Source of the DNA: Endozoicomonas_A sp049275935 | GTDB lineage: Bacteria; Pseudomonadota; Gammaproteobacteria; Pseudomonadales; Endozoicomonadaceae | Reading direction: 5' to 3' | Assembly (NCBI RefSeq): GCF_049275935.1 | Contig: NZ_CP184830.1 | Location: 5,456,001-5,520,000 of the forward strand | Length of the DNA stretch: 64,000 nucleotides | Shown: piece after piece, positions 9,715-17,289 of the stretch | Numbering within the stretch: the first letter of the stretch is position 1 | Layout of the letters: each line of letters starts with the position of its first letter | Notes under the pieces: generated by a model | What the model saw: only the letters and a program-made list of their open reading frames with translations | Databases searched by the model: none | What the model was told of the DNA's origin: nothing | Position numbers and translations under genes: made by a program

Positions 9715-10671
9715 ATGAACTTGGCTCGTGTTGATCTGAACCTGCTAGTGTATCTGGATGTGCTTCTGCGTGAAAGAAGTGTCACTAAAGCGGCTGAGCA
9801 ACTGGGCATAACCCAGCCAGCGATGAGTAACGGGTTGAAAAGACTCAGGAGTTTGTTTAATGACCCTCTGCTGGTAAGAACCAGTGAAGGCATGTCTCCA
9901 ACAGAGAGGGCTCTTGCCCTGAAACCCCAGATTGCAGACGCTTTGAAACTTTTGGAGCAGGCTCTTCTGCCCAGGGATGCCTTTAATCCTGGAGAGAGTT
10001 CCAGGGTGTTTCGTGTTATGGCCAGTGATTATTCAGAATCCACTGTCATTCCCATGGTGCTGAAAAAGCTCAGAGCTGAGGCTCCGGGGATTACTCTCGA
10101 TATTCTCACGCCCAGCGATGTGACCTTTCATGATGTGGAGCATGGTCGTGTTGATATGGCCATTAACCGTTTCAGTCATATGCCGCAATCTTTTCACCAG
10201 TCATTGATCTGGGAGGACTCTTTTTCCTGTGTCCTGAGTCGCGACAATCCGGTTATTGGTAATTTCACCCTTGATAGTTATCTTTCCGCGCAGCATATAT
10301 GGGCAAGTAAGACAGGTATGGGTGTCGGGGTGGGTATTGACCCAAAAGATGTTCAGCAACTCGGATGGGTTGATGAGGCGTTGTCGGCTATTGGTCACAA
10401 ACGTGACATCAGGGTCCTGACGAGACATTACCAGGTAGCCATGCTGCTCTCATCCCAAAATGACCTTATTGCGACTCTGCCCAGTAAGTTGGCTGAATTG
10501 CACCGCCATGAAGATGAGCTGGTGGTTTTGCCGCCGCCGTTTGAGATCCCCCCAATCCAGCTTCGTATGGCATGGAGTCCGTTGTTGCATCACGACGCCG
10601 GGCATAACTGGCTACGGCAGGTCATCAAAGCTACTACACAACAAACCAAGCCGGGTGACGACCCTGTTTGA
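9715..10671 (+). CDS. LysR-family transcriptional regulator
   Basis: 318 residues. The N-terminal winged helix-turn-helix is LNLLVYLDVLLRERSVTKAAEQLGITQPAMSNGLKRLR (residues about 8-45), followed by the linker helix and an effector domain (ASDYSESTVIPMVLKKLR) resembling the NodD/nitroaromatic-sensor branch. It is divergent from aceA and in the same direction as the glcB region, so control of the glyoxylate shunt is a reasonable inference; classic enterobacterial shunt control uses IclR instead, and none is seen here. The ligand is unknown. A repeated motif flanks the gene at 9391 and 10670. Confidence 0.92.
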   Translation: MNLARVDLNLLVYLDVLLRERSVTKAAEQLGITQPAMSNGLKRLRSLFNDPLLVRTSEGMSPTERALALKPQIADALKLLEQALLPRDAFNPGESSRVFRVMASDYSESTVIPMVLKKLRAEAPGITLDILTPSDVTFHDVEHGRVDMAINRFSHMPQSFHQSLIWEDSFSCVLSRDNPVIGNFTLDSYLSAQHIWASKTGMGVGVGIDPKDVQQLGWVDEALSAIGHKRDIRVLTRHYQVAMLLSSQNDLIATLPSKLAELHRHEDELVVLPPPFEIPPIQLRMAWSPLLHHDAGHNWLRQVIKATTQQTKPGDDPV

Positions 10672-10689
10672 TAACAAATGATAATTTAT
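10670..10689. promoter_or_regulatory. Candidate regulator site, copy 2 (upstream of glcB region)
   Basis: GATAACAAA followed directly by TGATAATTTAT. It overlaps the stop codon of the LysR gene and reproduces the 9391 site with two bases fewer in the middle. It lies ahead of the small ORF at 10835 and of glcB. Confidence 0.4.
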
Positions 10690-10834
10690 GTGAAATAAGT
10701 GGTCTATCTATCTAGAAAGTTGTGTTAACTAGTGTTAATCTCTGATTGCCTTTGAGCGATGGCAGGTAGCTAAGTGCTTTGCCTGTCGAAGTCCTGATAA
10801 TACCCAAACGAGACCCACCGGAAGGTAAGATAAA

Positions 10835-10966
10835 ATGAACTGGTTAACACAACTGAGCACAGAGCACACGCTTTACCCTGTGGCTGATGAATGTATTGAA
10901 AATATATCAGAAAGTTACTACCTGATCATCGCTGAGCAAAAGCAGGAATCACATCCGGACGATTGA
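10835..10966 (+). CDS. Possible small protein, 43 aa
   Basis: ATG at 10835 preceded by GAAGGTAAG as a plausible ribosome-binding site. The product is 43 residues, beginning MNWLTQLSTEHTLYP and ending in an acidic/polar tail, with no signal peptide or membrane segment. A strong hairpin terminator starts 12 bases after the stop, which supports an independent short transcript. I do not recognise the family. It could be a leader peptide, a small regulator, or a chance ORF. Confidence 0.45.
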   Translation: MNWLTQLSTEHTLYPVADECIENISESYYLIIAEQKQESHPDD

Positions 10967-10978
10967 GTTTCAGAATCC

Positions 10979-11006
10979 AGAAAAGCCGCCGTTGTGCGGC
11001 TTTTCT
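10979..11006 (+). terminator. Strong hairpin after the small ORF
   Basis: Eleven-base-pair perfect stem AGAAAAGCCGC / GCGGCTTTTCT with loop CGTTGT. The T-tract is within the stem's descending arm, typical of a bidirectional rho-independent terminator. It separates the 10835 ORF from the glcB leader. Confidence 0.8.
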
Positions 11007-11099
11007 GTGCATAAGCTTTGTTAATAATTGCTATTTATTGAAAAAATATCATATATAACTGAGTTGAATTGGTCATCACCTGTCGGTTCAAACAGAATA

Positions 11100-11460
11100 G
11101 TGCCAGACTTGAGCTGTCGGATTTTTTGGTGAAAATCAGGCGGTCCATCTCAACATTGGCATTGTCCCCCACCTTATTTCGGTGAGGGTTCCCTGTTGGT
11201 CACCTGACAGGTTTCTGTTACATGGTTCGCTGCTCAGGGTGTAGTCTTGGTTACTGCGTAAAACTCTCCCAGAGGGAGCTTTTATTGGGCTAATCAAGTT
11301 TGCTTCCAGGGTCTCAAACCAACTCTGCAGACTTAACATCCCGTGAGCCCCACGGCAGGTCTGACAGAAGCAGAAAAAATAGTTCACAGGCTTGCTCTTC
11401 GCAAGCCCCGCTTACATCTCCACCTGGTTCGGTGGTGGTCTTACGCGAATTGAAGATAAA
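11100..11460 (+). other. Hairpin-rich leader before glcB
   Basis: The 514 bases between the 10979 terminator and glcB lack a convincing gene but are rich in inverted repeats. TGCCA and TTGAG near 11101-11113 pair with CTCAA and TGGCA near 11149-11161. CCTGT/ACAGG lies near 11191-11211. A nested pair is CAGAC/GTCTG (11328-11332 with 11359-11363) enclosing CCGTG/CACGG (11341-11345 with 11351-11355). Two tight hairpins follow: GGCTTGC/GCAAGCC at 11389-11407 and CCACC/GGTGG at 11420-11435. This could be a structured 5' leader, a separate small RNA, or the decayed end of an insertion element read on the other strand. It matches no riboswitch class I recognise. Confidence 0.4.
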
Positions 11461-11480
11461 AGCGTGTAGAAGGAAGGCAT

Positions 11481-13655
11481 ATGGCTGATCGTATTCAGAT
11501 CGGAGGTTTGCAGATAGCAGCCCCTATCCACAATCTCTTGGTTGAAGCTATTGAGGGCACTGGAGTGACTCCAGAGGTCTTCTGGTCAGGTTTTGAGGGT
11601 GTTCTGGATGAGTGCGTCCTTGAGAACAGGTCTCTGTTGCAGAGGCGGGAGGCTCTGCAAAATCAAATTGATCAGTGGCATAAAGAGCATAAACAGCAGC
11701 CTCATGATCCTTCTGCCTATAAACAGTTTCTGTTGGAAATCGGTTACCTGCAATCTGAGGGCGAAGGCTTTAAGATTACGACGGAAAATGTTGATACAGA
11801 AATTTCCTCCCAGGCGGGACCTCAGCTGGTTGTACCAGTGATGAATGCCCGTTTTGCCCTTAACGCAGCGAACGCTCGTTGGGGAAGTCTTTATGATGCT
11901 TTGTATGGTACTGACGCTATTCCTGAAAGTGATGGTGCTGAGCGTGGTAAGGGCTATAACCCTGTGCGTGGACAGAAAGTCATCGCTTTTGGTAAGGCAT
12001 TGCTTAATCAGGCGGCGCCTCTGGCTAAAGGAAGTCATTCCAGGGTGGCTGGTTATGCTATCAAGGAAGGAGAATTGGCTCTCTCTTTGGAAGACGGCAG
12101 CGTCACGGCGCTGGCCCAACCTGAAAAGTTTGTTGGGTATACAGGCAGTGAAAAAGCGCCTGACAGTGTTCTGATCAAAAATAATGGCCTTCATATTGAG
12201 ATTCAAATTGACCGTCAATCTCCTATAGGAAAGGCTGATGCGGCCGGAGTGAAGGATCTGGTGGTAGAGGCAGCTCTGACAACTATTATGGACTGTGAAG
12301 ATTCTGTGGCTGCCGTCGACGCTGAAGATAAAGCGTTGGTTTATCGAAACTGGCTCGGATTAATGAAGGCAGACCTGCAGGACACATTCATTAAAGGTGA
12401 TAAAACCTTAACCCGTCAGCTGGTTGCTGATCGTAACTATACATCCCCCGCAGGTGAAGCGTTTTCTCTGCATGGCCGGAGTCTGATGTTTGTTCGAAAT
12501 GTCGGGCATCTGATGACTACTGATGCCATTCTGGATCGTCAGGGAAATGAAATTCCAGAAGGCATTATGGATGGAATGTTTACTTCGCTGATTGCCATGC
12601 ATGACCTGAAAAAACAGGACGGCATGAGAAACTCCCGTACCGGCAGTGTTTATATTGTTAAGCCAAAAATGCACGGGCCAGAAGAGGTAGACTTTACTAA
12701 TAAGCTGTTTGGCAAGATTGAAGATGTTCTGGGTCTTGAGAAAAATACCCTGAAGGTTGGCATAATGGACGAAGAGCGTCGTACTTCTGTCAATCTCAAA
12801 GCCTGTATCCGGGCGGCCAGAGATCGCGTTGTCTTCATTAATACAGGTTTCCTTGATCGTACTGGAGATGAAATACACACCAGCATCGAAGCTGGTCCGA
12901 TGATTCCAAAAGGCGAAATGAAACAGTCCGCCTGGATCAATGCTTACGAGGACCAGAATGTTGAGGTAGGACTTGACTGTGGTTTGGCCGGTCGTGCTCA
13001 GATTGGTAAAGGTATGTGGGCTATGCCGGATGAGATGGCCAAGATGCTGGCGACTAAAATCGGGCATCCCCAGTCAGGAGCGAATACCGCCTGGGTGCCT
13101 TCACCTAATGCCGCGACACTGCACTCTACTCATTATCATTCCGTAAATGTTCTTGAAGTTCAGGAATCTATAGCTGAGCGTCAAAGAGCGAGTCTGGATG
13201 ATCTTCTGACTATTCCTTTGCTGCACGACAGGGCTTCTCTGACTGAAGATGTGATTCAGCAAGAGCTGGACAACAATGCTCAAGGTATTCTCGGTTATGT
13301 TGTTCGATGGGTGGATCAAGGTGTGGGTTGTTCAAAAGTTCCTGACATCCACAATGTTGGCTTGATGGAGGATCGCGCAACGCTGCGTATCTCCAGTCAG
13401 CATATGGCCAACTGGATGAGGCATGGTGTCTGTTCTGAGGAGCAGGTGATGGATGCCATGAAGCGTATGGCAAAGGTGGTTGATGAGCAGAATGCCGGGG
13501 ATCCTGAATACCGACCTATGGCTCCCGATTATGATGCCAGTGTTGCTTTTAAAGCAGCGTGCGAGCTGGTTCTGAAAGGTTGTCAGCAGCCTAATGGATA
13601 TACCGAACCGGTACTGCATGCAAGAAGGCGTGAATTTAAAGCCACTGCAAAATGA
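11481..13655 (+). CDS. glcB: Malate synthase G
   Basis: 724 residues, the full length of the G isoform (the A isoform is about 530). It condenses glyoxylate with acetyl-CoA to malate, completing the glyoxylate shunt begun by aceA. Recognisable stretches are DCEDSVAAVDAEDKALVYRN around residues 272-290 (Mg-binding acidic residues), the RTGSVYIVKPKMHGPEEV core, KVGIMDEERRTSVNLKACI and the C-terminal ANWMRHGV motif carrying the catalytic region. A good AGAAGGAAGG Shine-Dalgarno precedes the ATG. It is read with the LysR gene and is followed by a bidirectional terminator shared with purB. Confidence 0.96.
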   Translation: MADRIQIGGLQIAAPIHNLLVEAIEGTGVTPEVFWSGFEGVLDECVLENRSLLQRREALQNQIDQWHKEHKQQPHDPSAYKQFLLEIGYLQSEGEGFKITTENVDTEISSQAGPQLVVPVMNARFALNAANARWGSLYDALYGTDAIPESDGAERGKGYNPVRGQKVIAFGKALLNQAAPLAKGSHSRVAGYAIKEGELALSLEDGSVTALAQPEKFVGYTGSEKAPDSVLIKNNGLHIEIQIDRQSPIGKADAAGVKDLVVEAALTTIMDCEDSVAAVDAEDKALVYRNWLGLMKADLQDTFIKGDKTLTRQLVADRNYTSPAGEAFSLHGRSLMFVRNVGHLMTTDAILDRQGNEIPEGIMDGMFTSLIAMHDLKKQDGMRNSRTGSVYIVKPKMHGPEEVDFTNKLFGKIEDVLGLEKNTLKVGIMDEERRTSVNLKACIRAARDRVVFINTGFLDRTGDEIHTSIEAGPMIPKGEMKQSAWINAYEDQNVEVGLDCGLAGRAQIGKGMWAMPDEMAKMLATKIGHPQSGANTAWVPSPNAATLHSTHYHSVNVLEVQESIAERQRASLDDLLTIPLLHDRASLTEDVIQQELDNNAQGILGYVVRWVDQGVGCSKVPDIHNVGLMEDRATLRISSQHMANWMRHGVCSEEQVMDAMKRMAKVVDEQNAGDPEYRPMAPDYDASVAFKAACELVLKGCQQPNGYTEPVLHARRREFKATAK

Positions 13656-13677
13656 AATAACTGAATGGTAATGAATA

Positions 13678-13699
13678 AAGCCCTCAATTGAGGGCTTTG
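13678..13699. terminator. Bidirectional terminator between glcB and purB
   Basis: A 22-base perfect palindrome (AAAGCCCTCAA and its reverse complement), giving an eight-pair stem with a six-base loop flanked by A and T tracts on both strands. It sits between the convergent glcB and purB. Confidence 0.85.
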
Positions 13700-13737
13700 T
13701 TGTCTTGAAGCGATTTGCTCGCTTCGCTATCGTCAGG

Positions 13738-15108
13738 TTAGATCGCTCTAGCTTGAGAAGCGGCGTTGCCCACATAATTCGCGGGTGTCAGCTTCTTAAG
13801 TTCAGCTTTTACCCCGGCAGGCATGTTCAGGTTGTCAATAAAGGCCTCCAGAGTCGCCTGGGTGATGCCTTCCTGACCACGAGTCAGAGCCTTGAGCTTT
13901 TCGTAAGGCTGCTCAATACCGTATCGGCGCATAACTGTCTGGATGGGCTCCGCCAGAACTTCCCAGGCATTATCCAGGTCTTCATTCAGGCGTTCGGCAT
14001 TGATCTGTAGCTTGCTGATACCTTTCAGAGTCGATGCATAAGCAATCAGGCTGTAACCCAGACCCGCTCCCAGGTTGCGCAGAACGGTTGAGTCTGTCAG
14101 GTCGCGCTGCCATCGGGAAACAGGCAATTTCATAGCCAGATGCTGCATAACGGCATTAGCAATACCGAGGTTGCCTTCGGAGTTTTCAAAGTCAATCGGA
14201 TTAACTTTGTGAGGCATGGTGGAAGAGCCTACTTCGCCGGCCACAGTTTTCTGTTTAAAGTATCCCTGGGAGATATAGCCCCAAATATCACGATCAAAAT
14301 CGATCAAGACAGTGTTGAAACGGCAAATGGCATCAAATAGTTCAGCGATGTAGTCGTGAGGTTCAATCTGGGTGGTGTAGGGGTTCCATTCCAGACCCAG
14401 ACTGGTGACAAACTTTTCAGCATGTTGCTGCCAGTCAATTTCAGGGTAAGCGGACAGGTGAGCATTGTAGTTACCAACGGCACCGTTGATTTTGCCTAGT
14501 GGAGTAATTCGGTTGATTTGCTGAACCTGACGGCGCAGACGGTAAGCAACGTTTGCCATCTCTTTGCCCAGCGTGGTAGGGGAGGCTGTTTGTCCGTGAG
14601 TACGGGACAGCATTGACTGATCGCTGTGCTGATGAGCAAGACTTTCGATTTCCTTGATGATCTGATGCATGGGCGGAAGTACCGCCTGTTCAATGCCAGT
14701 CTTCAACATCAGCCCGTGAGACAGGTTGTTAATGTCCTCGGAAGTACAGGCAAAGTGAACAAACTCACTGATAGTAGCCAGCTCACCGTTATCCTGTATT
14801 TTTTCCTTGATCAAGTACTCAACGGCCTTGACATCATGGTTCGTGGTGCGCTCAATTTCCTTGACGCGCTGGGCATCCTCAAGGGAAAAGTTGTCGACCA
14901 GCCGGTCTAAGAGGACGTTAGCACCCTTGGATAGTTCAGGAACTTCGATGATTTCGGGGTGGCTGGCCAGTGCCTGTAACCATTTAACTTCAACGGTCAC
15001 TCGAAAGCGGATCAGACCATACTCACTGAAAATGCTTCTCAGGCTTTGGGTCTTGTCCCCATAGCGACCGTCGACGGGGGAAACAGCAGTCAGTGCAGAC
15101 AGCTCCAT
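13738..15108 (-). CDS. purB: Adenylosuccinate lyase
   Basis: 456 residues. It acts twice in purine synthesis, removing fumarate from SAICAR and from adenylosuccinate. The fumarase/aspartase signature SSTMPHKVNPIDFENSEGN is present, as are the N-terminal VSPVDGRYGDK and the THGQTASPTTLGKE loop. I chose the ATG at 15108 (MELSALTAVSPVDGRYG): AAGG lies at a better distance and it matches E. coli PurB; the ATG three codons earlier is too close to that site. It forms the usual gammaproteobacterial order mnmA-hflD-purB. Confidence 0.96.
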   Translation of the reverse strand: MELSALTAVSPVDGRYGDKTQSLRSIFSEYGLIRFRVTVEVKWLQALASHPEIIEVPELSKGANVLLDRLVDNFSLEDAQRVKEIERTTNHDVKAVEYLIKEKIQDNGELATISEFVHFACTSEDINNLSHGLMLKTGIEQAVLPPMHQIIKEIESLAHQHSDQSMLSRTHGQTASPTTLGKEMANVAYRLRRQVQQINRITPLGKINGAVGNYNAHLSAYPEIDWQQHAEKFVTSLGLEWNPYTTQIEPHDYIAELFDAICRFNTVLIDFDRDIWGYISQGYFKQKTVAGEVGSSTMPHKVNPIDFENSEGNLGIANAVMQHLAMKLPVSRWQRDLTDSTVLRNLGAGLGYSLIAYASTLKGISKLQINAERLNEDLDNAWEVLAEPIQTVMRRYGIEQPYEKLKALTRGQEGITQATLEAFIDNLNMPAGVKAELKKLTPANYVGNAASQARAI

Positions 15109-15185
15109 GTTTAACATGCCTTATGCTCATAGAAAGGGCGCATCATACCGGAAAAAGGCTTTGGATGCAGGGTGGATGATTTGGT

Positions 15186-15797
15186 TTAAAGCTGATTCAA
15201 GCCGTTCAATAACTTTTTTCGGCTAAGTAATAACTGCCAGCGGCTGCCACCTGTCTGGCGCCAGAGAATGGCAGCCCGTATCCCGGCAAACAAAATGGCG
15301 CGTATCTTGTCAGCATTGCCCTGATTCTGAAGATGTTGGAGGTCGCCTGAAACTTGCACTCTTGTCTTAAAGGTGCTGATGGTGTCGAGGTAAATACCGG
15401 CAAGGCTGGCAATAACATTTTCATGGAGGATGCCAAAGTGGTCGGCCTGTTCCCTGCAGCGTTGCAGGCGCTGGGAGATCTCATTCAGCATGTCACGATT
15501 TCGGGAAAGTTTGCGTTCCAGATGTATCAGGGTCAGGGCATAACGAACGGTGTCGGCCTGGATCGCGTCGGCCTGACGTTGCAGGACATCTTTCAGTATT
15601 TTTCTGCCAGTGAGCAGGCTGTCGTAACCATTGAAGACATCCTCAACGCGATCAGGAGAGATGACAAACAGGCTGCCAATCAGTGGTTCGAGTGGCCCTT
15701 CACTGATTTGCCCGCTCTTGGCCAGACGTTCTACAAGGCCAGCAGCCTGAAAAATCGCTGAGAGGGCAGCTGCCTGTTCCTTTGCTGTGTATTGCAC
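15186..15797 (-). CDS. hflD: High frequency lysogenization protein HflD homologue
   Basis: 203 residues, predicted mostly helical, with the family pattern KEQAAALSAIFQAAGLVERLAKSGQ at the N-terminus, LERKLSRNRDMLNEISQRL in the middle and a conserved KIRAILFAGIRAAILWRQTGGSRW near the C-terminus. In E. coli HflD is a peripheral membrane protein that binds phage lambda CII; its housekeeping role is not well defined. Position between mnmA and purB is conserved and supports the call. Confidence 0.92.
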   Translation of the reverse strand: MQYTAKEQAAALSAIFQAAGLVERLAKSGQISEGPLEPLIGSLFVISPDRVEDVFNGYDSLLTGRKILKDVLQRQADAIQADTVRYALTLIHLERKLSRNRDMLNEISQRLQRCREQADHFGILHENVIASLAGIYLDTISTFKTRVQVSGDLQHLQNQGNADKIRAILFAGIRAAILWRQTGGSRWQLLLSRKKLLNGLNQL

Positions 15798-15884
15798 CTG
15801 AGTTTATCTACCTTACTTATGCTTTCTCTTTTCGGAAGGTTGTCTGCTCCCGGTTGTGGAGAGTTGAGCGAACTGATTGATGTC

Positions 15885-17033
15885 TTATTGAATCTGAGCC
15901 TCACTCAGAGAGTGATGTCTGGTTTCAATAACTCCACCGCCCAGACAAATATCATTCTGGTAGAAAACAACAGACTGCCCCGGAGTGGCCGCCCTCTGAG
16001 GTTCGTCAAAAACCACAAGATATCTCCCGTCTGGTGTTCGCTCAAGGCGGCAGGCCTGATCCTGTTGTCGATAGCGGATCTTGGCGGTCAGGCTGGCTGG
16101 CATTTCCGGCGCTGAGCCGGAGATCCAGAATATTTCAGAAGCGGTCAGGGCTTCAGAGAACAGCAAGGGGTGACTATTGCCCTGAGCAACGATCAGTTGA
16201 TTGTTCTCAAGATCTTTCTCAACAACATACCAGGGCGATTCTGAAGCGCCTTTCAGTCCACCAATACCAAGACCCTGCCTTTGGCCGATGGTATGGTACA
16301 TCAAGCCTGAATGCTCGCCAATAACTGTGCCCTGATCGGTCGCAATGTCGCCAGGCTGGGCCGGAAGATACTGCTTCAGGAAATCACGAAAACGGCGCTC
16401 ACCAATAAAGCAGATACCTGTGCTGTCTTTCTTGTTGTGGGTGATCAAATCGTGTTCTTCTGCTATGCGCCGAACTCCGGGCTTTGCTATTTCACCCACT
16501 GGGAACAAAGTTCTGGCCAGTTGTTCGGTTCCGACCTGATGCAGGAAGTAGCTCTGGTCTTTATTGGGGTCAAGACCCTTTTTGAGGCAAGCCCGGTCAT
16601 TAATGTTGTCTCTGCGGGCGTAGTGGCCCATGGCGATACAGTCAGCTTCCAGTGTCAGGGCATAATCCAGAAAAGCCTTGAACTTGATTTCCTTATTGCA
16701 GAGAATGTCGGGGTTGGGGGTGCGTCCGGCCTTGTATTCCTGCAAGAAATGCTCAAAGACATTATCCCAGTATTCAGCAGCAAAATTGGCTTTATGGAGT
16801 TTAATACCAATTTTGTCGCAAACGGCCTGAGCATCTTCCAGATCGGTCATGGCAGTGCAGTATTCAGTGCCATCATCTTCCTCCCAGTTTTTCATGAACA
16901 AACCTTCTACCTGGTAACCCTGCTGTTTGAGCAGAAGTGCAGATACCGAGGAATCAACACCTCCGGACATACCCACGATTACACGGGTGTCTTGAGGGTT
17001 TTCGTCAGAAAAAGTGGCACAAGAGTCTATCAT
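15885..17033 (-). CDS. mnmA: tRNA-specific 2-thiouridylase MnmA
   Basis: 382 residues from the chosen ATG. It thiolates U34 in tRNA-Lys, Glu and Gln using sulfur relayed through the Tus system. The ATP PP-loop is VGMSGGVDSSVSALLL, and the two catalytic cysteines are in NPDILCNKEIKF and STGICFIGERRF. The start is uncertain: an in-frame ATG at 17114 would add 27 residues unlike the family, whereas 17033 gives a short pre-PP-loop tail similar to pseudomonads but has a weak ribosome-binding site. It is followed by hflD and purB on the same strand. Confidence 0.93.
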   Translation of the reverse strand: MIDSCATFSDENPQDTRVIVGMSGGVDSSVSALLLKQQGYQVEGLFMKNWEEDDGTEYCTAMTDLEDAQAVCDKIGIKLHKANFAAEYWDNVFEHFLQEYKAGRTPNPDILCNKEIKFKAFLDYALTLEADCIAMGHYARRDNINDRACLKKGLDPNKDQSYFLHQVGTEQLARTLFPVGEIAKPGVRRIAEEHDLITHNKKDSTGICFIGERRFRDFLKQYLPAQPGDIATDQGTVIGEHSGLMYHTIGQRQGLGIGGLKGASESPWYVVEKDLENNQLIVAQGNSHPLLFSEALTASEIFWISGSAPEMPASLTAKIRYRQQDQACRLERTPDGRYLVVFDEPQRAATPGQSVVFYQNDICLGGGVIETRHHSLSEAQIQ

Positions 17034-17289
17034 AGTTACTGTATGGCTGAATCGGGAAGCAGGGCATTGTACCTGTCTGGCTAATTCAGTTCTATAGAGT
17101 ATTTCGATATGCAAACAGAAGATTGTGTAGCAAAACTACATTTATTCCTTACGCACATTGGTATATCTTATAGGCGATAACGTCAAAAGCGTTACGGGGC
17201 TGTGCAAATAAAGTGATAAATAGTGGTCGTCAAACTCCACTTAAACCCCTCCGCAGAGGCACCACAGCCAGTTGTTTTTTGGAGATAAC

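Noticed and set aside
11136..11387. 83-aa minus-strand ORF in the glcB leader
   Set aside because: No ribosome-binding site or family resemblance; it crosses several hairpins.
11100..11460. Glycine riboswitch or RNase P RNA before glcB
   Set aside because: The conserved core sequences of these RNAs are not present.
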